From contig MKWR01000004.1 in assembly GCA_001899855.1 (NCBI GenBank), positions 1-64,000 of the forward strand: a stretch of DNA of 64,000 bases, in the 5' to 3' direction. The stretch is from Lysobacterales bacterium 63-13. Lineage in GTDB: Bacteria; Pseudomonadota; Gammaproteobacteria; Xanthomonadales; Rhodanobacteraceae. Below the pieces are notes generated by a model. The model saw only the letters and a list, made by a program, of their open reading frames with translations. It was not told where the DNA came from and made no database searches. Made by a program: the position numbers and the translations under genes. Below, piece by piece: positions 35,124 through 44,284 of the stretch (positions are counted from its first letter, which is position 1; each line of letters opens with the position of its first letter).

Positions 35124-38100
35124 ATGCGTCCATCTGTTGTCGCCGCCGTACTTCTTCTCGGTGCGGCCCCGCTTGTCCATGCGCTGCCTGCGGGCAATGC
35201 GCGCCTGTTGCGTTTCCCCGATGTCTGCGCAGACGCGATCACCTTTGTCCAGGCTGGCGACATCTACACGGTGGCGGCAAGTGGCGGCGTCGCCCTGCGC
35301 CTGACCTCGCATGCGGGGCAGGAGTTGTATCCGAAGTTCTCGCCGGATTGCCGCTCGATCGCCTTTTCCGCCGAGTACGACGGCACGCGCCAGGTCTTTG
35401 TGATCCCGGCCAGCGGCGGCCAGCCACGGCAGTTGACCTTCTACAACGACATTGGCCCGCAGCCGGTGCGTGGCGGCACCGACTATCGCGTACTCGACTG
35501 GACGCCGGATGGCAGGAACATCCTTGTCCGCGCCAATCGCGTGCCGACCGATGACCGTGGCGGCCGCCCGTATCTCGTGCCCGTCGAGGGCGGCATGGAA
35601 ACCCCGCTGGCCGTGCCCGAGACTGGCGGCGGCATGTTCTCGCCGGATGGCAAGAGCTATGTGTACACGCCGATCGATCGCGAGTTCCGCAGCTGGAAAC
35701 GCTATCGCGGCGGCCGCGCGCAGGATGTCTGGACCTACGACTTGCAAGGCAACACCTCGCAGCGCCTGACCGACAACGTCGCCACCGACAACCAGCCGAT
35801 GTGGATCGGCGACACCATCTATTTCACTTCCGACCGCAACTACACGATGAACCTTTTCGCCATGCCCGCTGCGGGTGGCGAAGCACGCCAGTTGACCACG
35901 TTCAAGGATTTCGACGTGCTCTGGCCTAGTGCCGGCAAGGACGCGATCGTCTTCGAGAATGGCGGGGCAATCTGGCGTTTCGATGCGCAGAGCGGAGAGA
36001 CCCGCGAAGTGCCGATCCGCGTCACCGGCGATTTCCCGCAGACCCTGCCAGGCTGGAAGAACGTCGCCGGCCAGGTTGAATCCTTCGATCTCAGCGAAGA
36101 CGCCAGCACGATCGTCTTTGCCGCGCGCGGCGAGCTGTTCCGCCTCACCGGCGAGGCGCCGGATGTGCGCAACATCTCGCACACGCCGGATGCGCGCGAG
36201 CTGGGCGTCAGCCTTTCCCCGGATGCACGCCGCGCCGCCTTTCTCTCCGACGCCAGCGGCGAATACGAGATCTACCTGCAGGACCTCGATGCCGGCGCGA
36301 CCAGGCGCCTGACCCATGACGGCGGCATCTGGCGCTTCGCGCCGATCTGGTCGCCGGATGGGCGCCACATTGCCTATGCCGACAAGCAGCAGCGCCTGCG
36401 CATCGTCAACGTCGACAGCGCCGCCACGACCGAGGTCGACCGCGGACGCCATGACGACATCACCGAATACCGCTGGTCGCCGGATGGCCGCTGGCTCGCC
36501 TACACGCTGGAAAACGACGCCGGCCTCAACCAGGTGTGGATGTATTCGCTGCAGGATGGTTCGCGCAGCGCCGTCACCGAGGCCACTTCAAGCGCCTTCA
36601 GTCCGGCCTTTGATCCGGATGGGCGCTGGCTCTATTACCTGTCCAATCGCGATTTCCAGTTGCAGTTCAGCGCCTACGAGCAGAACTACCTGTACACCAA
36701 CGCCACGCGCATCTACGCGGTCAGCCTCGCCGCCAGCGGGCCGTTCCTGTACCAGGCCAAGGCCGCGGCAAACGGGGATGCGAAAAAAGCGGAGATACCT
36801 GCGGATGCCGAGGCGATGCGCGTCGATCTCGAAGGCATCATCGGACGCGAACAGGTACTCAAGGCCGGCAACGGCAATTACCAGAAACTGCAGGCCGGCA
36901 GCGAGGCAGTGTTCTACACGGCGGTCAGCGGTGGCCGTGGCGAAGGCAGTGCCGAATTGCGCATGCTCGGCATCGAGGCCGACAAGGACAGCAAGGTCGC
37001 CAGCGGCATCGACGACTATCGCCTGGCTGCGGATGGCAAGCACCTGCTCGTCCAGTTCAGCGGCAAGTTTGCCCGCATCGAGGCCAAGGCCGACCAGGAT
37101 CCGGGCAAGGCGGCGCTGGACCTGTCGCAGTTGAAGCTGCTGGTCGATCCGCCCCGCGAGTGGCAGCAGGAGTTTGTCGACGGTTGGCGCATCCTGCGCG
37201 ACTGGTTCTACGACCCGAACATGCATGGCGGCATCGAGCGCTGGAACGCGGTTCGCGCACGCTATGAGCCGCTGGTTGCCCATGTCGCCACGCGCCAGGA
37301 TCTCGATTACCTGTTCCAGGAACTGGCCGGCGAGGTGCAGGCCGGACATGTCTATGTGCAACAGGGCGACCAGCCGAAGGTCGAGCGCACGCCGGGCGGC
37401 CTGCTTGGCGCGGAAATCGTCTCCGATGCCTCGGGCTATTTCCGCATCGAGAGGATTTTCCCGGGGCGTGACTGGGACGAGCGCAATCGCTCGCCGCTGG
37501 ATGCGCCCTCGGCCAAGGTCAAGGCCGGCGATTTCATCATCGCCGTGGATGGCGTGGATACGCGCACGGTGAAGAATTTCTACCAATTGCTGCAGGGCAA
37601 GGGTGGGCAGAAGGTCGAGCTGCGCATCAGCCCGCGCGCCGATGGCAAGGGCGCGCGCAGCCTGCGCGTGGAGACCCTGACCTCCGAGTTGAACCTGCGT
37701 TATGCAGACTGGGTGAGCGCCCGCCGCGCCATGGTCGATCGCCTTTCCGACGGGCGCATCGGCTACATCCACGTGCCGAACACGGCGGTCGACGGCAATC
37801 GCGAGCTGTTCCGCGGCATGCTCGCCTATGCCGACAAGGAGGCGCTGATCATCGATGACCGCTACAACGGCGGCGGTTTCATTCCCGATCGCATGATCGA
37901 GCTGCTGGCGCGCAAGCCCCTCAATTACTGGAAGCGGCGTGGACTCGATCCACAGGCCACGCCGATGCTCTCGCACAACGGGCCCAAGGCCATGTTGATC
38001 AATGGCCTGGCCAGCTCGGGTGGCGATGCCCTGCCGTACTACTTCCGCAAGCTTGGCCTCGGCAAGCTGATCGGCACGCGCACCTGGGGCGGCCTCGTCG

Positions 38101-38369
38101 GCATTTCCGGCAATCCGTCGCTGGCCGATGGTGGAACCCTGCTCGCGGCGACCTTCCGCTTCCTCGATACCGACGGCAACTGGGCGGTCGAGAATGAAGG
38201 CGTCAGTCCGGACATCGAGGTCATCGATCGCCCCGAACTGCTTGCCGCCGGTCGCGACCCGAGTGTCGAGAAGGCCGTCAGCGAATTGCTGGCCGAACTG
38301 ACCCGGCATCCAGGCCGGAAGATTGTCGCGCCGGCGGCACCGACCAATTTCGGTGCACCCACGCCGTAG
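35124..38369 (+). CDS. Secreted tricorn-type S41 protease (first copy)
   Basis: 1081 residues. The signal peptide ends near 'PLVHALPAG'. Two beta-propellers follow: WD40/PD40-like blades such as 'LYPKFSPDCRSIAFSAEYDG' and 'FAPIWSPDGRHIAYADK'. Then come a tricorn C1 region, a PDZ domain ('LLGAEIVSDASGYFRIERIF') and a C-terminal S41 protease core. The probable nucleophile is S965 in 'NGLASSGGDALPYY', with 'IIDDRYNGGGFIPDR' just before it. Tricorn trims peptides released by larger proteases. The archaeal enzyme is cytoplasmic, whereas this one is exported, so peptide scavenging in the periplasm is inferred. ATG 35124 is preferred to the adjacent GTG at 35121. Confidence 0.93.
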   Translation: MRPSVVAAVLLLGAAPLVHALPAGNARLLRFPDVCADAITFVQAGDIYTVAASGGVALRLTSHAGQELYPKFSPDCRSIAFSAEYDGTRQVFVIPASGGQPRQLTFYNDIGPQPVRGGTDYRVLDWTPDGRNILVRANRVPTDDRGGRPYLVPVEGGMETPLAVPETGGGMFSPDGKSYVYTPIDREFRSWKRYRGGRAQDVWTYDLQGNTSQRLTDNVATDNQPMWIGDTIYFTSDRNYTMNLFAMPAAGGEARQLTTFKDFDVLWPSAGKDAIVFENGGAIWRFDAQSGETREVPIRVTGDFPQTLPGWKNVAGQVESFDLSEDASTIVFAARGELFRLTGEAPDVRNISHTPDARELGVSLSPDARRAAFLSDASGEYEIYLQDLDAGATRRLTHDGGIWRFAPIWSPDGRHIAYADKQQRLRIVNVDSAATTEVDRGRHDDITEYRWSPDGRWLAYTLENDAGLNQVWMYSLQDGSRSAVTEATSSAFSPAFDPDGRWLYYLSNRDFQLQFSAYEQNYLYTNATRIYAVSLAASGPFLYQAKAAANGDAKKAEIPADAEAMRVDLEGIIGREQVLKAGNGNYQKLQAGSEAVFYTAVSGGRGEGSAELRMLGIEADKDSKVASGIDDYRLAADGKHLLVQFSGKFARIEAKADQDPGKAALDLSQLKLLVDPPREWQQEFVDGWRILRDWFYDPNMHGGIERWNAVRARYEPLVAHVATRQDLDYLFQELAGEVQAGHVYVQQGDQPKVERTPGGLLGAEIVSDASGYFRIERIFPGRDWDERNRSPLDAPSAKVKAGDFIIAVDGVDTRTVKNFYQLLQGKGGQKVELRISPRADGKGARSLRVETLTSELNLRYADWVSARRAMVDRLSDGRIGYIHVPNTAVDGNRELFRGMLAYADKEALIIDDRYNGGGFIPDRMIELLARKPLNYWKRRGLDPQATPMLSHNGPKAMLINGLASSGGDALPYYFRKLGLGKLIGTRTWGGLVGISGNPSLADGGTLLAATFRFLDTDGNWAVENEGVSPDIEVIDRPELLAAGRDPSVEKAVSELLAELTRHPGRKIVAPAAPTNFGAPTP

Positions 38370-38380
38370 CACGGCCGCGG

Positions 38381-38415
38381 CAAGTCGGCCTGCGTTATCC
38401 TCGCAGGCCGACTTG
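38381..38415 (+). terminator. Perfect 14-bp hairpin immediately before the ycgL ribosome-binding site
   Basis: 38381-38394 pairs exactly with 38402-38415 around a 7-nt loop (TTATCCT). It follows the tricorn stop by 11 bp and ends 3 bp before the ycgL AGGAG. It may end the tricorn transcript or limit read-through into ycgL. No T-tract is present. Confidence 0.55.
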
Positions 38416-38431
38416 TCCAGGAGTGCTGCCG

Positions 38432-38683
38432 ATGCAGTGTTTTGTCTACAAGAGCCTGCGCCGCGCCGAGACTTACGTGTATCTGCGCGCTGCCGACGCT
38501 TTCGATGTGCTGCCCGGGCCGATCGCCGAGCACCTGGGTGCACTCGCCTTCGTCATCGAGATCGAGCTGTCCTCGCAGCGCAAACTGGCGCGGGAGAATG
38601 TTGACGAAGTGATGGTCAACCTGGACGTGCAGGGCTACCACTTGCAATTCCCGCCGCCAGCGCCAGCCGACGCCACGGCCTGA
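38432..38683 (+). CDS. YcgL domain protein
   Basis: 83 residues matching the YcgL family: 'MQCFVYKSLRRAETYVYL' at the start, then 'LPGPIAEHLGALAFVIEIEL' and 'VMVNLDVQGYHLQFPP'. YcgL proteins are small alpha/beta proteins restricted to Gammaproteobacteria, with no established biochemical function. AGGAG lies 8 nt before ATG 38432; an in-frame codon at 38423 is less likely. It sits between the tricorn-type protease and the ankyrin protein and may have its own promoter, since a strong hairpin separates it from the upstream gene. Confidence 0.92.
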   Translation: MQCFVYKSLRRAETYVYLRAADAFDVLPGPIAEHLGALAFVIEIELSSQRKLARENVDEVMVNLDVQGYHLQFPPPAPADATA

Positions 38684-38798
38684 GCGCGTTGCTGCCGGTC
38701 GCGCATGGCGCGCGCCGGTCAGCCCAACGGCGCCGCACGTCGATATACTGATCCCACGCGTCGCTTCCTTCGCGACCTGGCCGAAGGTGTCGCACGAG

Positions 38799-41700
38799 AT
38801 GCAAAAATCCGCTGCCCGCCCGCGTTCGCTGCTCGCCGGACTGGCTCGATTCGTGCCTGCATTGCTGGCTTTCGCCGTGGCCCTTGCCGCCGTCGACTGG
38901 CTCGTGCCGATCCTGCTCCTGCTCGGCGATGCCCTGATGCTGACGGCGCTCTGCGCAAGCATCGGCTTCGACATGGAAGGGAATTTCGTGCGCAGCATCG
39001 CGCGACGCGGGCTGGCCGCCCTGCTTGCCCTGGTCCTGTTTGCGGTTTTCATTGCCGCCCTGCTGCTGCTGCCGAGCTGGTGGCTGCTGCGCGAACCCTC
39101 CCTGGGCGGAGCGCTGGCCTTGTCGGCTGCGCTGCTGATCGGCGTACTCTCGCTTTGGCGCATCTGGGCCGTGTTCGCCTTGCCGCTGCTCTGGGACGAT
39201 GCCTGGCCGGAAGTCGCCCGCGGCTTCTGGTTGACCACGGCGCTGCGTCGTTCGCTGGCCTTCGCGCGCCTTCTTGCCGGCGAGCACGAGCTGTTCTTCA
39301 GCCACGCCTTGCCGAGCGCACTGGCCGTGCTTGCCCTTTGCGTCAGCGCCCTCGCACCGGGCGTGTTCGGTGCCGCATTGAGCAGCGACAACCGCCTTGG
39401 CCTGATCCTCATGCATGGCTTGCTGGTCGCCCCGCTGGCGTCGCTGGCCCTGGCCACGCGCTGCGCGAATGCGCTGTATGCCGAGGCACGCCGGCAACGC
39501 AGCCTGCGCCAGCGCGAATCGCTGGCGGCACCCACTGATGCGGAGGAAGTGTCGCCGCCGGTACCGCCATTGCTCGAGGGCCAGGCCGACCCCGACGCCA
39601 CCCTGCTCGCCGCGGCGCGCTCGGCGCAGATCGACATGGCATTGCAGGCGCTGCAGCTCGGCGCCAATCCGGATACCGCGCCGCACGAACGCGACCGCGA
39701 TCAGCGCAGCGTGCTCGTGCATGCGGCAATCCTTCCCGACCTGCGCCTGCTGCGCGCGCTGATCGCCAAGGGCGTCGATGTCAATCGCAGCCATGCCGGC
39801 CTGCCACCGCTGATTGCCGCCACCCGCGACAGCTTCCAGGGCCGCCCCGATGCGGTCATGACCCTGCTTGCCAACGGCGCCAATCCGGGAGTCCTCGATG
39901 CCGCCGGCAATACCGCCCTGCATCATGCCGCCCTGTGTGGCGAACCCATCGTCGCCGCCCTGCTGGTCGATGCCGGGGTGCCGCTCGATGCGGTCAACCG
40001 CGAAGGCCTGACCGCGCTTGGCAACGCCTGTGCCAACGGCAACTGGACCCTTGCCGGCTATCTGCTGGAGCACGGCGCGGCGGCCACCGTCGAACATGCC
40101 CAGCCGGCCTTGCTGCTGGCGGCCGGAGTCGCCGACGATGATGCCGCCGGCGTCAAGCTGCTTGGCAAGCGCAAGCTGGATCTGGATGTGCGTGGCCGCC
40201 TCGAGCGCACGGCGCTGATGGTGGCGGCACTGGATGGTCATGCACAGATTGCCGAGGCCTTGCTTGCACTGGGTGCCAACGCCGACCTGTGCGATCGCAA
40301 TGGCACGAGTGCCTTGATGGAAGCCGCGCGCGCCGGCTCGGTGCCGATCATCCAGGCGCTGGGCAAGCGCAAGGTCGATCCGAACCGGCGCGACTCGCTC
40401 GGCCGCACCGCCCTGATCATCGCCTGTGGTTCGCGCACGGCCAACGAGGAAGTCGTGCGTGCCCTGCTTTCGCTTGGCGCGGATCCGGCGCTGGCCGCCA
40501 ATGATGGCCGGCGTGCCATCGACCATGCCCAGGCCAGCGGGCGTTGGCCGATTGTCGCCAGGCTCGATCCGGCCTTCACCGTGCCGAGCAATCTGGCAAC
40601 GGAAGAGAGCGCCGACGCCGACGCCGAGGAAATCCTGCATCTGCTCGATGCGCTGCGCTTCGGCCATTGGGATGTCGCCGCCGGCATGCGCGAGAGCATC
40701 GGCAGGCGCTCCCCGGGCGAACTGGCGCAGCTGTATTTCGGCTTGCTCGATGCCGAACACGAGCGCGCGCGCAATTGGGTCTGCAATCTGGGCCTGGCCG
40801 ACGCCGTGATGGAAAACGGGAAATTGCTCAGCGACGCCTTGCTCGCCAACCTGCCGGCCAGTTGCGCGGCATTGCGGCAATTGCTCAGCCATGCCATTGC
40901 CTTCGACCGCGCTGGCCTGGTCGCCGACCTGCTCGCCCGCGCGCCGGTCGGCGCAGACAATCGCGAGCTGGTGGACCTGGTTGTCGACCTGCTCGAACGT
41001 GGCGCGGATTGGTGCGGGCGCGGCCCGGGCGACACCAGCGCCCTGCATCTGGCGGCCGCCCTCGGCGAAGCGCCCCTGCTTGAATTTCTCCTGGCGCGCG
41101 GTGCCGATGCCAATGCACGCGACGCGCGCGGGCGCATGCCCTTGCACCATGCGCTCAAGGCCAGCGGTGCGCGTGCGGTCGCCGTGGTGCGTGCCCTGGT
41201 CGGTGCCGGTGCCGATCCCGAGCGCGCCACGGAAAGCGGCGAGACACCGCTCGGCCTTGCCTTGAGCCGTGCCGACCGCGACCTGGTCTATTGGCTCAAT
41301 TGGCCACGCTGGCGCCTGCCTGGTCGTGCCTTGCGCGGTTCGGACCTTCCCGCCGCCGCTGCCAGTGGCGACATCGATGCCATCGACAAGCTGCTGAACC
41401 TTGGCTTTGCCGTCGACAGCATCGACAACCAGGGTGCCAGCGCGCTGATCCGTGCCGCGGGTTCGGGCTATGCGGCTCTGGTGGTGCGCCTGCTCGACAG
41501 TGGCGCGAATCCACGCCAGGCATCCTATTCGGGGGCGACCTGCCTGTCGGCTGCGGTGGCGGCGCGGCGCGAAGCGGTGGTGCGCACCTTGTTACAGCAT
41601 GAAGTGGATGCCGACCAGCGCCTGCCCGGTGGCGGCACGCCGCTGATGATTGCCGCGGCGCTCGGCCTGCCACGCCTGGCCCAGCCTCTGCTCGAACACG

Positions 41701-42206
41701 GTGCCGATGCGAACGCCGCCGACGATCGCGGCAACACCGCCTTGCAGGCTGCCGCCCAGTTCGCCTTCGACAGTCGCGATACCGCCGTGGCCAGCGAGTT
41801 GCTGGAACTGCTGCTGCGCCACGGTGCGCGCATCGACCTGTGCAACCAGAACGGACAGGATGCCTTGCTGCTCCTGCTGGGAGCGCGTGCCGAACCCGGT
41901 GCGCCCTGTGATGCCCAGCATCTCGCCCGACTTGCCGAGATCCTGCTGGGCAGAGGTGCGGCAGTCAACAGCCGTGACCAGCGCGGCGTCAGCCCGCTGC
42001 ATGCCTGCGCCATGCATGGCCTGCTGGGCGTGGCGCGACTGCTGAAATCACACAATGCGCGCATTGAACAAACCGACACACTCGGGCGCAGCGCCGGGGA
42101 AGTCGCCGCCTTGCTCGGTTACGCCGACGTCGCTGCCGAGCTTGGTGTCGTGCGCAGTGCCGCGCCCAGCGCGCGCCTGACCTTGCGCAAGCGCGTCACG
42201 GATTGA
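38799..42206 (+). CDS. Large inner-membrane ankyrin-repeat protein
   Basis: About 1135 residues. The first ~230 residues hold five or so transmembrane stretches ('FVPALLAFAVALAAVDWLVP', 'AALLALVLFAVFIAALLLLP', 'LSAALLIGVLSLWRIWAVFA', 'LPSALAVLALCVSALAPGVF', 'LGLILMHGLLVAPLASLALA'). A basic linker precedes a long solenoid of ankyrin repeats, with recurring 'G-TALHHAA--G----A-LLVDAG' units; I count at least fifteen, some degenerate around residues 590-740. The repeats presumably face the cytoplasm and bind protein partners. Start at 38799 (ATG) or 38787 (GTG) is not decided by the ribosome-binding site. I recognise no enzymatic domain. Confidence 0.88.
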   Translation: MQKSAARPRSLLAGLARFVPALLAFAVALAAVDWLVPILLLLGDALMLTALCASIGFDMEGNFVRSIARRGLAALLALVLFAVFIAALLLLPSWWLLREPSLGGALALSAALLIGVLSLWRIWAVFALPLLWDDAWPEVARGFWLTTALRRSLAFARLLAGEHELFFSHALPSALAVLALCVSALAPGVFGAALSSDNRLGLILMHGLLVAPLASLALATRCANALYAEARRQRSLRQRESLAAPTDAEEVSPPVPPLLEGQADPDATLLAAARSAQIDMALQALQLGANPDTAPHERDRDQRSVLVHAAILPDLRLLRALIAKGVDVNRSHAGLPPLIAATRDSFQGRPDAVMTLLANGANPGVLDAAGNTALHHAALCGEPIVAALLVDAGVPLDAVNREGLTALGNACANGNWTLAGYLLEHGAAATVEHAQPALLLAAGVADDDAAGVKLLGKRKLDLDVRGRLERTALMVAALDGHAQIAEALLALGANADLCDRNGTSALMEAARAGSVPIIQALGKRKVDPNRRDSLGRTALIIACGSRTANEEVVRALLSLGADPALAANDGRRAIDHAQASGRWPIVARLDPAFTVPSNLATEESADADAEEILHLLDALRFGHWDVAAGMRESIGRRSPGELAQLYFGLLDAEHERARNWVCNLGLADAVMENGKLLSDALLANLPASCAALRQLLSHAIAFDRAGLVADLLARAPVGADNRELVDLVVDLLERGADWCGRGPGDTSALHLAAALGEAPLLEFLLARGADANARDARGRMPLHHALKASGARAVAVVRALVGAGADPERATESGETPLGLALSRADRDLVYWLNWPRWRLPGRALRGSDLPAAAASGDIDAIDKLLNLGFAVDSIDNQGASALIRAAGSGYAALVVRLLDSGANPRQASYSGATCLSAAVAARREAVVRTLLQHEVDADQRLPGGGTPLMIAAALGLPRLAQPLLEHGADANAADDRGNTALQAAAQFAFDSRDTAVASELLELLLRHGARIDLCNQNGQDALLLLLGARAEPGAPCDAQHLARLAEILLGRGAAVNSRDQRGVSPLHACAMHGLLGVARLLKSHNARIEQTDTLGRSAGEVAALLGYADVAAELGVVRSAAPSARLTLRKRVTD

Positions 42207-42372
42207 TTGCGGCTGGGAATGGGAAATGGTCCAAGCGAGCGCTTGAGGCACCTGGCGTTTCCAGCGCCACCCGACTTTTCCTCCAATCGCCGCCGGAAAA
42301 CGCACGTTGCGTTCCAGGCTTTCCGATTCCCTATTCCCGATTCCCTGCACCACGATCCATTACCATGTGCCC
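42207..42372. repeat. Short 'GATTCCC' repeat cluster ahead of ubiE
   Basis: The 166-bp gap contains GATTCCCTATTCCCGATTCCC-like tandem heptads near 42325-42346, resembling low-complexity dispersed elements of Xanthomonadales. No clear promoter was identified. Confidence 0.4.
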
Positions 42373-43122
42373 ATGAACGAACCCATGACCACTCATTTCG
42401 GATTTCGCGATGTCGCCGAGAGCGACAAGGCGCGCCTGGTCGGCGAGGTCTTCACTTCGGTGGCACGCAACTACGACATCATGAACGACCTCATGTCGTT
42501 CGGCGTGCATCGCCTGTGGAAACGGCATTTCGTCGCCACCAGTGGCGTGCGCGAAGGCGATCATGTCCTCGATCTGGCCGGCGGCACCGGCGACATAGCC
42601 GCGCTGCTGCTGCCGCGGGTCGGTGCCAGTGGACGCATCGTCATCGCCGACATCAATGGCGACATGCTGCGCGTCGGTCGCGAACGCTTGACCGATCGCG
42701 GTTTGTTGCGTGGTCTGGATTATTCCCAGGTCGATGCCGAGGCGCTGCCTTTCCCCGATCAGAGCTTTGACTGCGTGACCATGGCCTTTGGCTTGCGCAA
42801 CGTCACGCACAAGGAGCAGGCGCTGGCCGAGATCCATCGCGTGCTCAAGGTTGGTGGTCGCGCCCTGGTGCTGGAATTCTCGGCCGTGCGCGAACCGCTG
42901 CTGAAGCCGCTCTATGATTTCCACTCGTTTTCGATCTTGCCGCGCATCGGCCGCCTGATCGCCGGCGATGAAGCCAGCTACCGCTATCTGGCCGAGTCGA
43001 TCCGCAAGCATCCCGACCAGGCCACGCTGAAAGCCATGATGGAGGCAGCGGGCCTGGCCCGGGTCGACGTGCGCAACCTCTCGGCAGGCATCGTCGCGAT
43101 CCATCGCGGATATCGGATCTGA
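42373..43122 (+). CDS. ubiE: Demethylmenaquinone/2-methoxy-6-polyprenyl-1,4-benzoquinol methylase
   Basis: About 249 residues. UbiE is the SAM-dependent C-methyltransferase of ubiquinone (and, where present, menaquinone) synthesis. Motifs: '[21 protein letters not shown]', SAM-binding '[16 protein letters not shown]', '[19 protein letters not shown]' and the C-terminal '[15 protein letters not shown]'. The start is either ATG 42373 or ATG 42385; neither has a strong ribosome-binding site, and both fall at the usual family N-terminus. It is convergent with the LuxR-type gene, the two being separated by a 229-bp region with a lux-box-like dyad and a terminator. Confidence 0.96.
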   Translation: MNEPMTTHFGFRDVAESDKARLVGEVFTSVARNYDIMNDLMSFGVHRLWKRHFVATSGVREGDHVLDLAGGTGDIAALLLPRVGASGRIVIADINGDMLRVGRERLTDRGLLRGLDYSQVDAEALPFPDQSFDCVTMAFGLRNVTHKEQALAEIHRVLKVGGRALVLEFSAVREPLLKPLYDFHSFSILPRIGRLIAGDEASYRYLAESIRKHPDQATLKAMMEAAGLARVDVRNLSAGIVAIHRGYRI

Positions 43123-43170
43123 GGCTGCGCCAGCGCCTGGATTGCCGCAGGCAGGGGCATTCACCTTGGA

Positions 43171-43232
43171 ATAAAAAGGTCGGACGAGTAGCGGAACGCA
43201 ATCCCGCGAACCGTTATTCCCCTCGTCCGACC
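43171..43232 (-). terminator. Rho-independent terminator on the minus strand
   Basis: Read on the minus strand, GGTCGGACGAG-type arms (43222-43232 with 43178-43188, 11 bp, perfect) are followed directly by TTTTTATT. The 33-nt loop can fold further. It would end transcripts from luxR or from a shorter RNA starting in the gap. Confidence 0.65.
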
Positions 43233-43290
43233 AGGGGGAGGATTGGATCGGCTGGCCGACCTTCCCCCCAGCATGCCTGTTGGATCGGCA
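43171..43290 (-). ncRNA. Candidate small RNA between lux-box-like dyad and terminator
   Basis: The region from just past the lux-box-like dyad to the T-run of the terminator would give an RNA of about 100-120 nt on the minus strand. It contains G-rich (GGGGGGAAGG) and C-rich (CCTCCCCC) tracts and ends in a strong hairpin plus T-run, a usual sRNA layout. No convincing -10 box is visible, and the region may simply be the luxR 3' UTR. Confidence 0.25.
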
Positions 43291-43297
43291 TTGCAAT

Positions 43298-43317
43298 AGC
43301 TGTCAGTTCTTACAGCT
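43298..43317. promoter_or_regulatory. Lux-box-like 20-bp dyad
   Basis: AGCTGT-N8-ACAGCT: 6-bp perfect arms and an 8-bp spacer, the length and CTGT...ACAG core of LuxR-family operators. It is 35 bp beyond the stop codon of the LuxR-type gene. Binding is inferred from sequence resemblance. Confidence 0.4.
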
Positions 43318-43351
43318 TGTTTCCCAACGGCGAATGTGCTAGGTGCAAGAA

Positions 43352-44059
43352 CTAGATGGCAATCAGTTGCAGGCTCATTGCCCTGGCGATGGCCTGGCGA
43401 CGACCGATGGCGCCAAGCTTGCGTGCGCTGTTGCTCAAGTGAAAGATCACCGTGCGCTCGGAGATGCCAAGCTGCTGGCCAATCTCCCAGCTGGTCTTGC
43501 CATCGGCCGCCCAGCACAGGCAATCGATTTCGCGCGCGGTCAGATGGACCGGCGCCGGCTTGCTGCGGCTGTCCAGGCGCAGTTGCGCCTCGTGCATGAA
43601 GGAGGCGAGCAGCTGCAACTCGCCCAATTGGCGCAATTGCGCACTGGCCTGGGCCGGATCAGCCATGGCCACCGAGAGCATGCCGGATTGACCGAGCGGT
43701 CCATGCAGTGGCAGGGCGATGCCAGCGAACAGGCCAAACTCCAGTGCTTCCCGGAAATAACGGGTCTGGTAACCGGCACCCCGCGCCGCCGGATCAGCAG
43801 CCCACAGGCACGGCGTGAGATGGTGCCGGCAATGATCGACCACCGGATCGACGGCGAAATAGCCGCGACGTTGATAGAGACTCATCCATTCCGACGGGAA
43901 CGTCCGCAGGCTTTCAGCGGCGCCGTGCGGCTCCGCGCCGAGGCTGTAGATCCATTTGTCGAAGCCGAGTCGCTGCACGCATCCGCTCGCCAGCGCGCGC
44001 AGGTGCACGGCCGACGTGCAATCGAGCAGTTGCTGCAGATTGTCCCAGCGTTCGAGCAT
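43352..44059 (-). CDS. LuxR-family regulator with acyl-homoserine-lactone-binding domain (solo)
   Basis: 235 residues. The N-terminal autoinducer-binding domain has all six residues conserved in LuxR/TraR: W58, Y62, D71, P72, W86 and G113. The C-terminal LuxR helix-turn-helix is 'LTAREIDCLCWAADGKTSWEIGQQLGISERTVIFHL' in its usual place (split here across residues 173-208). It should bind an acyl-homoserine lactone or a related ligand and control transcription. No luxI synthase is in the window, so it appears to be a solo. ATG 44059 has AGGGGG 6 nt upstream, better than ATG 44065. It is divergent from the M1 aminopeptidase gene, and the two share a 225-bp regulatory region. Confidence 0.93.
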   Translation of the reverse strand: MLERWDNLQQLLDCTSAVHLRALASGCVQRLGFDKWIYSLGAEPHGAAESLRTFPSEWMSLYQRRGYFAVDPVVDHCRHHLTPCLWAADPAARGAGYQTRYFREALEFGLFAGIALPLHGPLGQSGMLSVAMADPAQASAQLRQLGELQLLASFMHEAQLRLDSRSKPAPVHLTAREIDCLCWAADGKTSWEIGQQLGISERTVIFHLSNSARKLGAIGRRQAIARAMSLQLIAI

Positions 44060-44284
44060 GTGCATCCCCCTATCCGCGCCAATATACGCAGGCCAGTCCC
44101 GCCTGTCAGCCGTGCGCGCCGGAGGCAGCGGACCGGCATCGGGGATGGCATACTCGCCGGTTGTGGCGAGCGACCATGATGCGCAGCCTGCGCCAATCCG
44201 GATGTGATGGCGATCCGCATGGGCGTCGATGCGGCAATCGGTCGCGCAGCCGCCCGCACGTTGATTCGTAAACCCGGAGGTTTC

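Noticed and set aside
36588-38543. 651-residue minus-strand frame
   Set aside because: Antisense to the first tricorn-type protease, which has full protease and propeller signatures.
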